Origin: Clarkia xantiana subsp. parviflora
Lineage: Eukaryota > Streptophyta > Magnoliopsida > Myrtales > Onagraceae
Direction of reading: 5' to 3'
Assembly (NCBI GenBank): GCA_036873135.1
Contig: JAPTYO010000008.1
Location: forward strand, 26,934,761 to 26,998,760
Length of the DNA: 64,000 nt
Part shown: positions 22,247-34,846 of the stretch, in pieces
Numbering within the stretch: the first letter of the stretch is position 1
How the letters are laid out: every line of letters starts with the position of its first letter
Position numbers and translations under genes: made by a program
The notes under the pieces: model-generated
Seen by the model: the letters and a program-made list of their open reading frames with translations, nothing else
What the model was told of the DNA's origin: nothing
The model's database searches: none

Positions 22247-22567
22247 CTTTCAGTTCAACCCGGCCTAAACCGGTTTTCTACTTTCGAACTGGGTTTGATG
22301 TACATTCTGATCTTTTAGCAAAACCGAAACGCTGCTATGTTCGGTTGGTGGTCTGACCCAGTCCGGTCTGATTTTCAAAACACTGCATATTACAGCATAA
22401 CTGAAGCTACAATCTAACATTATATTATTTAGTTCACATTTTAAGTAATAAATGTAATCACAAATTATGTCCATCCAAACATCTCTTAAAAAGTTGGAAT
22501 TTATAAACGAATTGCATCTATTAAGAGAGTAGCATTTGTTAACTCCTCCAATAATAATAGGGTTAAA
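22247..22567. other. Spacer, no gene
   Basis: The left part holds AACCGG-type motifs like those in copia leaders, but no other element feature. The rest is AT-rich. Confidence 0.5.
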
Positions 22568-24020
22568 GGTTCTGTTGGTGTCATATGTTAAACCAAAGTT
22601 TGCTTTTGGTGCTATATGTTTTTTTTAGAGTTTGGGTTGTAGGATTATGGTGAATTAATCTACGGAAATTAACAAAGGTACATGCTAGTAAACACATTAC
22701 GCACCGGTATAAGAGGCACATATCTATTCGAAATTTACCGTAGTCCCAAGATCTTCTAGGGGAGTTCTCGATCCGCCGGACGGTTCCCGTAAGGGTTCTT
22801 GTTAAGGAATCCCTACGCGGATTTGTCTCTACAACAAAGCCTTTGTCGATTCGGAAGCATGGATGGATCTCTGTAGTAAATTGCTCGAAGCAATTTGGCA
22901 CCTCCTTAGGTGATATATGGTTGGCGGAAACTTGTAGGGAGGAGGGAATTCTTTTGTCTCACCAGAAAAGTGATTAGCCTTTAATTAAACCTAACACTCC
23001 CTATATATAAGAGGAGCAAAGTGGACAAAAGTCCACTTTGCCCTCCAAGTAATTTCGGTTGGCCATTAGAGTAAGGGAGGCCCAGTTTTGGGCCTCTCAT
23101 GTCAATTGGGATTTTAGGCGTAGCCCAAAATCCTAAATGTGACGTTACCCAATTGTCTTAAGTACCTGGACTCATATTAATGGGCTCCCAATTACGGCGG
23201 CCCAAACCCCAAATGCTAACATAGGTGCCACATGTTTGCATTTTGTAGACTTTTGGTGCATCATTAGTTGACCGTTAAGTTTGACAGTTAAATATTTTTA
23301 TTTTGTTCAATTTAGTCCTCAAATTTATATTCCTAAGTTTTAATTTTTACAATTTAATCCCTATTATTTTCTTCGATTACCGCCCAAGTCCGCCGGTCAC
23401 CACCCAAGGCCGCCGACCACCACCTAAGGCCGCCAACCACCACGGATCGGAGCTGGAAACCACGAATTGAGGTTGGCCACCACAAATCGAGGCCGATCAC
23501 CACCAATTCGGGGTCAGCCACAATCGGGGTAGACCACCACAAATTGGAGCCGACAACTACCAATTGGGTTCGACCACCACCCCAATTTGGTGACCTCCAT
23601 CCCAATCGGGGCCACAGAGGGCTCCGACTGAGCCCTCTGTGGTTCAATCAGACTTAGAGGCCTCCAGATCAAGGCCCTATGGCTTGGTTGGAGCCCGGGA
23701 CCCCGATCTGAAGACCTATGTGGCCCAAATAGGGGTTGGCCAGCCCCAATTGGTGGTGCCCGGTCCCGATTGGGGTGATGGCTACCAATTGGGGTGGTGG
23801 CCAGAAAAAATAATATGTAACTAAATTGTAAAATCAAAACGTAGGAATAGAAATTGGAGGACTAAACTAAACAAAATAAAAATATTTAACGGTCAAAATT
23901 AACGCTCAACTAACGGATGCATTAAAAATCCACAAAATGCAAACATATAACACCAAAAGTCTAATAAAAATATAAATGCAAAAGTCAACTGTGGTCAAAC
24001 ATGTGGCACTAAAAGACGGA
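22568..24020. mobile_element. Inverted-repeat DNA element M1 with nested solo LTR
   Basis: The left arm (22568-22637 and 23222-23390) and right arm (about 23815-24020) are inverted copies: GTGCCACATGTTTG against CAAACATGTGGCAC, TTTGCATTTTGT against ACAAAATGCAAA, and the TTAAATATTTTTATTTTGTT block against its complement. The middle (about 23380-23800) is GC-rich with CCACCACC and GGCCGCC motifs resembling the middle of M3. Long arms plus a non-coding core suggest a non-autonomous Mutator-like or foldback element. I could not fix a target duplication, and the ends are approximate. Open frames inside are products of the repeats. Confidence 0.65.
22638..23221 (-). repeat. Solo copia LTR inside M1
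   Basis: A 584-bp LTR of the A/D/E/J family on the minus strand, with the palindrome at 23018-23039 and a TATA sequence just before it on the plus strand. There is no internal region at either side. Flanks TGGGT and TAGGT match at 4 of 5 bases, a weathered target duplication. It splits the left arm of M1, so M1 is older. Solo LTRs arise by recombination between two LTRs. Confidence 0.85.
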
Positions 24021-24374
24021 TACGCTATGAAAAAAAAATAATTTACGAATATTTAACATATTTTTTAAGAAAATTATGCAAAATATATAAAATGTATTTA
24101 AAAAATGGGTTTGGTACTAACATGTTTTAAAATATACATATTTTAAAACGATGATAATTGATACTTTCTTTAATTATTTATCCAAAATTGCCGATAAATG
24201 CATTTTAAATGTACAAAAGTAATAAGTACTTTTCAAAGTATCATAACTAAACCATATTTACTTATACAAATGTTACAATTGAGTCAAATCGGAGTAGTAC
24301 AGATTGTGGATCTGTTGAGTTTTAATTGAGTCAGGACACTATTATAACACTAATATAATTTAGGGTTAATAACT
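24021..24374. other. AT-rich spacer
   Basis: No coding, RNA or repeat signal recognised. Confidence 0.5.
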
Positions 24375-24882
24375 AAAAAACTGTCCAAGGTTTACCCTAT
24401 GTTAAAATTAGGTGTCTGAAGTTTGAAATGTTAAAATGGACTGTCTCAAGTTTCATTTTTGTTGAAATTTGGTGTCTTTGTGCGCCTTGTCATCTTCATT
24501 CCATCATTTTCATCAACCCACCAACCCACTCATAATCTATCACTCTTTACTTTTCACAAAATCGTCAAATTTCACATAAAAATTGAACATTAAAAAAAAA
24601 GTTTCTAGAAGAGTGGTGTAAAGCCATTTTCCAAGGACAATAGAGCGAGATTTACTTGCCCGGATGTGACCAACTTTTTAGGTGACGGTCCCGGCAAGAT
24701 GACGAGAAGGGAGTATGTATGAGAGCTCGAATTTGACAGACGGTTTCGTCGGAATTGACTTCTCTAAAGTAATCACACCGAGACACCAAATTTCAACAAA
24801 AACGAAACTTGGGACAGTCCGTTTTAACATTTCAAACTTCAGACACCTAATTTTAACATAGGGTAAACCTTGGACAGTTTTT
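24375..24882. mobile_element. Inverted-repeat DNA element M2 (about 0.5 kb)
   Basis: Arms of about 110 bp are nearly perfect complements: AAAAACTGTCCAAGG at the left and CCTTGGACAGTTTTT at the right, continuing through TTAGGTGTCTGAAGTTTG and GTTGAAATTTGGTGTCT. The core is non-coding. Target duplication not resolved; the element may extend some bases further out to TTAATA at both sides. Mutator-like or MITE type. Confidence 0.75.
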
Positions 24883-24976
24883 GATTTTGATATTAAGAAA
24901 AATGTTCATTTACTTTGTAAATTTAAAATGTATTTGATGACAATTTTGGACGGAAGATTAAAAGAAGTATAAATTA

Positions 24977-26141
24977 AGGTTAAGAACCTATGAAAGGTCT
25001 GAACTATCACCCATGTTAACGGGAGAGGTCTGAAATTTAAAAAGTTAATAACAGAGGTCTGAAATTTCAATTTTGTTGATTTGAGGTTTTCCGTCCATTT
25101 TTAGGGTTAAATTTAACAGAATTGTGTGAAATGACATTTTTGCCCCTATAATATTTTGTTTTATTTAATATCTTATTTAAGGAAATGTGAAATGACAATT
25201 TTACCCCTAAAGTCAAATTAAAACCACCCAACTCCGACCACCGCCACCTGACTCCGGCCACCACCACCCGACTCCGGCCACCACCACCCGAATCCGGCGA
25301 CCACCACCTCGACTCCGACGACCACCACCTCGGCTCCGGCGACCCGACTCCGGCCACCACCTCAGCAAAAAAGCTCTGATCGGAGCTTTGTGGCTCTGGT
25401 CGGAGCCACAGAGCTCCAGATCGGAGCTCTGTGGCTCCGACCAGAGCAACAGAGCTCCAGATCGGAGCTCTGTGGCTCCGGCCGGGGCCACAGAGCTCTG
25501 ATCTGGAGCACTGTGGCCCCGACCAGAGCCACCGGCCACAGAGCTCCGATCTGGAGCTCTATGGCCCCGACTGGAGCCACAGAGCTCCGATCTGGAGCCC
25601 TGTGGCTCTGGTCGGGGTCACAGAGCTCCAGATCGGAGCTCTGTGGCTCTGGTCGGGGCCACAGAGCTCCAGATCGGAGCTCTGTGGCTCCGACCAGAGC
25701 CACAAAGCTCCGATCGGTGTCCAATCGGGGCCGGTGGCTCCGATCGGAGCCCAATCGGGGCCGGTGGCTCCGATTTTGGCCCAATCGGAGCCTTGGTGGT
25801 GGTCGCCGGAGTACGGTGGTGGTTGCCGGAGTACGATTGGTGGTCGCCGGAGTACGATTGGTGGTCGCCGGAGTACCGTGGTGGCTTCAAGGGCATTTTG
25901 GTCTTTTCACTCCAAGCATGTGAGGGGCACACTTGATAGAAGGGCATTTTGGAAATTTATTTTATTTCCGGTCACATGCCAAGCATGTGACCAATTTCCG
26001 TTAGTTTTAACGGAAAAAACTAACGGAGACCGCTGTTATCAACAAAACAGAAATTTCAGACCTCTGTTATTAACTTTTTAAATTTCAGACCTCTCCCGTT
26101 AACATGGGTGATAGTTCAGACCTTTCATAGGTTCTTAACCC
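24977..26141. mobile_element. Mutator-like non-autonomous element M3
   Basis: Arms of just over 100 bp start GGTTAAGAACCTATGAAAGG and are near-perfect inverted copies. They are flanked by an exact 9-bp duplication TATAAATTA at 24968-24976 and 26142-26150, the hallmark of Mutator-like elements. Each arm contains three copies of AGGTCTGAA. The core (25215-25885) is GC-rich and built of short palindromic repeats; overlapping open frames there on both strands are artefacts of the repeats. No transposase. Confidence 0.9.
25215..25885. repeat. GC-rich palindromic repeat core of M3
   Basis: Starts with CCACCACC(C/T)GACTCCGGCC-type units, then many copies, in both orientations, of GAGCTCCAGATCGGAGCTCT and GGCTCTGGTCGGGGCCACAG, then GGTGGTCGCCGGAGTACG units. 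The left and right margins mirror each other (CCGGCCACCACC against GGTGGTCGCCGG). Base composition is far richer in GC than the surroundings. Confidence 0.8.
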
Positions 26142-26150
26142 TATAAATTA

Positions 26151-26554
26151 CTATTGTTTTGAAACATTTGTACATTTTAAAACATATTGGTACTAAAAAT
26201 CAAGTTTGCTAAAAAATAATGTATGATTAAATACTTTTTCCCTATTGGATATTCTGTATTATATTAGATTAGAGTAACTATGACTCATTGTCTAGGAAAA
26301 AAGAAATGAATAATAAAATTCACAAATGTGTACTATTTTTAAGTAAAAAACTCAAACTTTAAAATCAATGAGATTTTCTTTTGGATTGATTGAATAGTGT
26401 TGAGTGTTACAAAATAATAATGGGGTCCAAGTTAATAAAAGAGTCTTAGTTTTGCACAAAATAATTTGGATCTTACACTTAAATAATGAGGATCTTACAT
26501 CTATTATATAATGGCCAAAGGCCATTTTGTAACCGCCAAATTTCTATATGATTA
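26151..26554. other. AT-rich spacer
   Basis: No gene. GGCCAAAGGCCATTTTG near 26513 is a short palindrome; nothing further. Confidence 0.45.
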
Positions 26555-26712
26555 TCTATATTACTAAGGCAGAACTTGGTTTTACACAATTACCCTTCTG
26601 AATATTAGCTGAATTAATTAATGTAATCAATTAACTTAGGGTTTTGTAGTAATTTATTATTTCTAAATATTTGAAGAACAAACATTACAAATTGTCACTA
26701 CAAAGAATCGAA

Positions 26713-28161
26713 CCTATGATTTAATACATAAAAGCCACACATCTTTACCATCTATACTAATAAAGTATTTATTACTCTCTTAATACTTAATTGTATTAAA
26801 CGGTTCGAATACTAAAATTAACTTAAATTGTGAAAAAAAAATTATATCAAGTTTAAATATAATCTAAAATTTTAAAATAAATTCTAGATGGACCGAGAGA
26901 AAAAAAAAATCATCAGAATCGCATGATGATCATGTTTTGAAATTTAACTAACAATATTAATGTATTTCTAATGCATATCGTTGTAAGTTCATGATGATAC
27001 GTTAAGAACCAATATTATTAATACATTTTCACAATAAATGTTATGATACAAATCATTATTTATTGTTGAAAGTGGTTCTTTCATTTTCCTTTTCTACTTT
27101 TAGCGTATTTTTATTATTTCAAAAAAATTTAATTGATTTTGAATAGTGACATAAATATTAGCCCTACTATTATGTGCATATACATCTACAATTGCAAAAT
27201 ATAATCAAATTAACTTTTTCTTAATTGGCTTAAGTGGTTTTTCTTAATGTGTATATTAAATATACTGGTATATGCTAGAAGTGTGTGTATTGTCGTCTTG
27301 GGACATAATGAGTCTGGCTTTAAGGAATTACAAATGCATCATTAGCTCTGATAATATAAGAATAGAACTTTATTAAAAAAAATCACGCACCAAGGGATTC
27401 TTTGTTGTTCAACGAAAAATGAGCAAAAACATATATCCACCTACGATTTAATGCATAAAAGCCATACGTCTTTACCATATGTATATGCTAATAAACTTTG
27501 TTACTATCTTAATACTTAATTGTATTAACTGGTTCCGAATACTGAAATTAACTTAAATTGCGAAAAAAAAATATTATATCAAGTTTAAAAATAATCTAAA
27601 AATTTAAAATAAATTCTAGATGAACCGAGAGAAAAAATTATCGGAATCGCATGGTCATGTTTGGAAATTTAACTAATAATATTAATGTATTTCTAATGCA
27701 TATCGTTGTAAGCTCATGATGATACGTTAATAGCCAATAATATTAATATATTTTCACGAATAAATGTTATGATACAAGTATGATTTATTGGTGAAAATTG
27801 GTTCTTTCATTTGTTTTTCCATTTTTAGCGTATTTTTATTGTTTCAAAAAAACTTAGTTAATTTCGAATAGTGTCATAACTAAATTAGCCCTACTATTAT
27901 GTGCATATAAATCTACAATTGCAAAATATAATCAAATTAACTTTTTCTTAATTGGCTTAAGTGGTTTTTCCTAATATGTATATTAAATATACTGGTATAT
28001 GCTAGAAGTGTGCGCATTGTCGTCTTGAGACATAATGAGTCCGGCTTTAAAGAACTACAAATTTCAGTATTAGCTCTGATAATATAAAACCAAAACCTTA
28101 TTAAAAAAAATCACCCACCAAAGGGCTCTCAGTTGTTCAACGAAAAAGAAGCAAAAACACA
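26713..28161. repeat. Direct tandem duplication of about 0.73 kb
   Basis: Copy 1 starts CCTATGATTTAATACATAAAAGCC at 26713 and copy 2 CCTACGATTTAATGCATAAAAGCC at 27442, a step of about 729 bp. Both end with ATCAC(G/C)CACCAA and GTTGTTCAACGAAAAA. Identity is high with small indels. No coding frame is conserved. Confidence 0.88.
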
Positions 28162-28348
28162 TTAAATGATTCTTAGTCTCTCGAGCATTATTATAATTTT
28201 TTAATAATTTGTTCAAAACTTTATATAATATGTTATATTTTACATCAATTAAGTCAATTTTTTTTGCAATGCTCACGTATGTCTATAATCGTAAACAAAA
28301 GTAAATTGATATTTTAATCCACTTAAGTGGATTTCCCTAATGCTTATA

Positions 28349-28873
28349 CTAGATACCTGCGCGCGCTACGCGCGTGCGCGCTACGCGCGTGCGCGCTACA
28401 CGCGTGCGCGTTGTCTTCCTGAGAATGTCGTAATGACATCATTAGAATGACTCCGAGAATGATACAAGATCGGCTCGATTCCTAGGATGATACAAGAACA
28501 TAACCGTATTTTCTTAAAAAATTCAATTAAACTATGTAACATACTGTTATAATAAAAATAAAAAAAAATCTAAAAAATTTAAAGTAAAATGCTCGAGGGA
28601 CTGGAAGCTCTATAGTGAATGTTCTTGCTCCCGGTCCCTCGAGCATTTTACTTTAAATTTTTTAGATTTTTTTATTTATTTTCATTATAACAGTATGTTA
28701 CATAGTTTAATTGAATATTTTAAGAAAATACGGTTATGTTCTTGTATCATCCTAGGAATCGAGCCGATCTTGTATCATTCTCGGAGTCATTCTAATGATG
28801 TCATTACGACATTCTCAGGAAGACAACGCGCACGCGTGTAGCGCGCACGCGCGTAGCGCGCGCAGGTATCTAG
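28349..28873. repeat. 525-bp near-perfect hairpin with Helitron-like tips
   Basis: Arms 28349-28608 and 28627-28873 are inverted copies with very few differences around an 18-base loop. Both outer tips read, from the outside in, CTAGATACCTGCGCGCGC followed by CTACGCGCG repeats. So each tip is a Helitron-type 3' end facing outward. The left arm carries one more CGCGCGTAGC-type unit than the right. Confidence 0.9.
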
Positions 28874-31800
28874 TTTATATAATGAGATCGAGATATATTT
28901 TTCTTTAAAAATAAACATAATGTACCATTAAAAATACTTAATAATGGGATTACGTAACCTTATTTTTACACATACATCCGCCAACCCATAATAATACTTA
29001 CGTGTTTCATATATGTTATGTGTTACTTTCGAAATTCAGCTATAAAAATAAGTTAGATTTTAAAATACATTTTTATGTGCATCCTAGTTGCAAGTGATGA
29101 ATCTGTACTGTAATTAATATTCGTAGGAACCGATTGGATTCCATCGATTTTTACCGTCTCGAGACAGAGTGGATCCCTAGGAATGAATTATTGACTACTT
29201 GACCTCCTTATTGTTAACTTTCTGCAACTTTAATTATTGCTTCGATCGATGATGGAACAAATAGTTAATTAACTAGTCTAGCTGTTACTACTTACTAGCT
29301 ACAATGTAATAAAATAAATAACAGTAGTTAATTTTTTCCTGAGTACGGTCAAGAACGACTCAACATGCATGTGATGTATCTATTATAATAACTAAGGATT
29401 ATTCTACATCAACCTACTATGTTGATTGGATTAATTAATAAAGTGAATTTCGATATTTATGTGTTAACTGAATTCGTCCTCAAGCTTGACCCAAACCATA
29501 CCCTATGCATTTACCCATATTTAAATATCATGTTAGTTAGCATAGCTAGTTCATCAATATTACTTTAGGCTTTCCCAAATATTGCATGATGATATACACT
29601 CTAGACGTTATAATCATGGTTGTTATAACCTCCTGAGTGGAAAATCACATGATTCACATAATTATTTTTATATATGCACAAATATGATTTGATGTGACAT
29701 TGCGTGTATAAATCTGTAATAAAATGGTCACACGGCATGAGAAATATATATTATATATGTCCAAGTCATAATCATGTTTCATTTTATTTATATATCTATG
29801 AAAAGCTTTGGAATTTCGGATTTTGATCGTGATTCCTTCTCTAATTAGTAAGAAATGAACAAAGTGAGTGTAGATGAAAAGTATGGAGGCACGAGTCAAA
29901 AATTGTTTTGAAAACCGGATTAGACCATTGGTTGGATTCTAATATCATAGTAGAATATACAGTAAACTTAATCAGATTGGACTGAATTAGATCATATCGA
30001 ATGGACTAACCGATTCAAATATGAACTGGAAAACCGAACCGGACTTATCAGATATCATATTTAGGTTGATTTTGGGTTTATGAATCTCAGAACTAACATA
30101 CACAGTAATAGGTTTAAATTATAAATCTTGACAGAAGGGTTATGTTTGAGTTTACCTACGTAATCTTGGGTGGGTTCAGGATTCGCAAACTTCATGAGCT
30201 TCTTTAAAGAAGCTCAAACTTATATTGAGAAGCTTAACAATAGTGATGGTGAAATGTGCTTGATTTGTATTCATATATATGTAGTGTAATAATGAGTAGC
30301 TTTGTTTTGTTAGCTGGCTCTTCCAATTAAATAAATTTAGCGTTTTGGGAAAAAAAACAAGAATCAAGTATTATATACAGCATAATTTGACATTTTGTGG
30401 ACCTTCATTTTTGTCAAAAACATTTTGTGGGTCCTTAAGCAATATATATATAGTAATCCTTAATGTGTTAATTTTTAAATAGGAGGCTCAATTTTAACAA
30501 ATATTCTCTACATTCAACTGTTAGTGTTAACTAGCTCATAAAGAGTTACCATATACCAATTTCATTGTTTATTCTTGGAAACTTGTAACTTTTCATAGTT
30601 TGTAAGCTAATAGTTTCACTGTTAACCGGTTAGAGCCCAGTTTTGTCTTCCAAATATGGCTTGGTGTTTGAGAGGAGATTCATTGAAATTAGTCACAGCC
30701 TATTTGGAAAAAAATGATAAGAAAGAAGTTATCTATGGTGTTTTGTGTGTTGAAATATCCCATATTAACTCGTTACGTTTGTCTCGTTATTAACCCGTTA
30801 CCTTTGTATTGTTTCAATGCGAAATTTAATATAGTATATGCTACAAAGCATTGAAATGTTAATTTTATAGCATTGTGTATATATTATTATATTTAAAAGA
30901 ATATGATTAAAATGTTGTTGACTATAAATACCATAAATTTTCAACCGTTAAATAATACTTATTAAAATTTGTACAACTGCTAAGATCTGATTACATTTTC
31001 TCTTAAAATATGATATTTTCTCTATTCTAATATAATGTTTGAAAATTTAACAATATTTACACTCGACTGCATTTTAGTTAGATCTATTTAAAATCCGTAT
31101 ATTCTCCATATAATTCCAAAGGCTCGAAATAGACATGCATAGACCATATATAATCATGACAACATGTTTGGCTAACCCTAAACTCCCCGTACATGTTTGG
31201 CTATGTAGCAAAGTTCGGGAAAGGTTTTTAATGCATTTAATCTAATGGTACCAAACCATTTAATGTTGGAGTTGATGGTAGGGCAAAATGGAAATATGTT
31301 TGTGCTAGAGAAGAGGGGCAGCCTTTAAAGGTTGATAGTGCCTTTGAACAACTTCACATGTTAAACTGATAGATGGCGGTCCCACCAAAAAATCAGTACG
31401 GTCCTGATCTTTCGGTCGATTGGGCCTTCGTCAATTATATTTACTACTTGTCGGCACATACGTTTATACGCACCTTGTTGTAGGAATGGGCGTGGACAGG
31501 TACGATCGGGAAATTTAAAGAATAATTCCCGCCAACCTAAGTTTAGGTTTTTAGATTCGGGTTCGGTCGGAAAAATATGAGAAAAAAATTCCGACCAACC
31601 TCGAGTTTCGGATTTTTTGGGCGGGTTCAGGTTAGACCAAGCTAACAACTTGTTAGAGATTAGAGTAAAATAGCAGCAAACAATTGGTGTGGTGAGAAAT
31701 AGACATTGGTATGTAGTTGCTAAATAAAAAATAGATTCAATTATATCACTATATGAAATGAAGTACATATACTCTAAGCATTAAGTGAGGCACGTGTACT

Positions 31801-32891
31801 CTAAATTGGGTTCTCGGCTTTTTATGCCAACCCCTATCTAATGTCGTCAACAGTTATTACAGCAAGTTAAGCCTGCAGTTTTCCGATTGCCTCTCTTTGT
31901 TGCAATTAATGTTGACGACCTGATGATTCAATATAGGTTAAAGTTGTATCAAGAAAAGCAAGTGAGGTATTGACTGCAAACCGATCTACTGCTGCCTCAA
32001 CATGATGATTATCATATAATGCTGAGTTAACATAATATGTGGAATAATAATGATAATAACGGGCAAGTTCGGGTAAAACGGGCTTTTTAGCTCAGAAATT
32101 GAACCCGAATATTCGGCTGTCAATTTTTACATCGGGTTCGGTTTTTCACTCGGGATGGGTTTTTCGAGACCGTCTCAGGATGATTTTTCTCGGATTTTGG
32201 GATCTCGGTTATTTATGCCCACCCAACCTTGTTGTATATTTTTTTAATAGTTCTTATCTAAATACGAATAAAAACCTAGATTGTACGAAAAGATAGATTG
32301 ACCTACAGCCGCTAATACCAATCATGAATTTACATTTTTTTTAAGAGCGGGCAAAAATTAAACTATTAGAAAATAATCAAAGTAAAAAAACTTCAATGGA
32401 GGCAAATGTAGTATTATAAAGGGTCTAGTTGAAAATAATTCACTTTTTATGGTCAAAAGTACATATCAACAATTACCATCATCACTCTCACGTGGCCCGT
32501 GAACGACCACCACTTATAGCCCATTCATATACGAGAAATCGCCAAGTGTATAAGTTTCAAACGTATTTAACTAAAAGTATATAAAAAAATGTTACACAAA
32601 AAGCAAAAAATGTTGTAATATGTTGTACCTAAATATCTATTAACCTCTTATTTTATCACCAGTTGTACATGCTCATGACTTCTCTGTGCATCATGATCTT
32701 AGGTCGACCGTCGTGGTGGTATGCCTCTATACATTTCAGTAGGTATTTGGACACCGACCGAGAAGTCTCTCGATTATGGCTCTGTTAATTTCTTTACTAC
32801 TTGAGAGAACGGTTGTGTCAATTCTGCCCTGGGTTGGCCGAAGCGTCATGTATATTTCCGGTGAAGTCGCAAAGTATATATATATTTCTAT
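28874..32891. other. 4-kb AT-rich stretch, no gene recognised
   Basis: Short open frames here have no motifs or conserved copies. Two zones, 31480-31640 and 32050-32230, are rich in CGGGTTCGGGT-type sequence in partly inverted arrangement and might be ends of an old DNA element, but I could not match termini. Short AACCGG-like runs occur near 29900-30050. Confidence 0.5.
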
Positions 32892-33482
32892 TGTTGGCAT
32901 TTGGATAACGGGCCGCCGTAAAATGGAGCCCATTAATATGAGTCAGTTACCTGAGACAATTGGGTAATGTCACATTAGGGATTTTGGGCTAGACCTAAAA
33001 TCCAAATTGACATGAGAGGCCCAAAATTGGGCCTCCCTTACTCGATGGCCAGCCGAAACTTGTAGAAGGGCAAAGTGGACTTTTGTCCACTTTGCTTCTC
33101 TTATAAATAGGGAGTGCTAAGATCAATTTAGGGTTAATCACTTAACCTCTTTCTTCCTTTGTGGTGAGACAAAAAGAAATTTCTCCTCCCTAAAGTAGTG
33201 TTTCGGCCGAACCTATCTAGTGCCTTGGAGGTGCCAAATTGCTTCGAGCCAACTTACTCCGGAGATCCATCCCTGCAGAAGAATCGACAAGAGGCTTTGA
33301 TGTGGAGACGAATCCGCGTAGGGCTTCCTTAACAAGAACTCTTACGGGAACCGTCTGCCGGATCGAGAACTCCCCTAGAAGGTTCAGGGGCTGTGAAAAT
33401 TTCGAATTATTCCGCTGCGTAATGTATTTACTAGAATGTACTTTTGTTAATTTCCGTAGTACTTATCCTCCATAATCTTACA
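32892..33482 (+). repeat. 5' LTR of copia D+ (591 bp)
   Basis: Starts TGTTGGCATTTGG and ends CATAATCTTACA. Palindrome at 33072-33093, TATAAATAG at 33102. Confidence 0.9.
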
Positions 33483-33483
33483 G

Positions 33484-33496
33484 TGGTATCAGAGCC
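33484..33496 (+). promoter_or_regulatory. Primer-binding site, initiator-Met tRNA type
   Basis: TGGTATCAGAGCC one base after the LTR, the usual complement of the plant initiator methionine tRNA 3' end used by copia elements. Confidence 0.92.

Positions 33497-34846
<1,350 letters not shown>

Larger units (their letters stand above)
26555..28873 (+). mobile_element. Helitron-like block
   Basis: The left edge A then TCTATATTACTAAGG and the right edge CTAG followed by T, with a GC-rich hairpin (CGCGCGTAGCGCGCG) a few bases before CTAG, match the end structure of plant Helitrons (5' TC, 3' hairpin plus CTRR, insertion between A and T). No Rep/helicase coding is present, so it would be non-autonomous. 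The interior holds a tandem duplication and a long hairpin described separately. The left boundary is tentative. Confidence 0.4.

Noticed and set aside
23354..23837. Open frames in the core of M1
   Set aside because: Same kind of repeat-derived frames; no domain, no conserved start.
25362..26081. Long overlapping open frames on both strands (up to 216 codons) in the GC-rich core of M3
   Set aside because: They are made of the same short repeat in all frames and on both strands, lie inside a non-autonomous element with a 9-bp duplication, and show no domain.
28349..28430. CGCGCGTAGC-type repeats as a CRISPR-like array
   Set aside because: Repeats are contiguous with no unique spacers, lie at a Helitron-type end, and the genome is eukaryotic.
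31480..32230. CGGGTTCGGGT-rich zones as two ends of one hAT-type element
   Set aside because: The terminal bases and a target duplication could not be matched.
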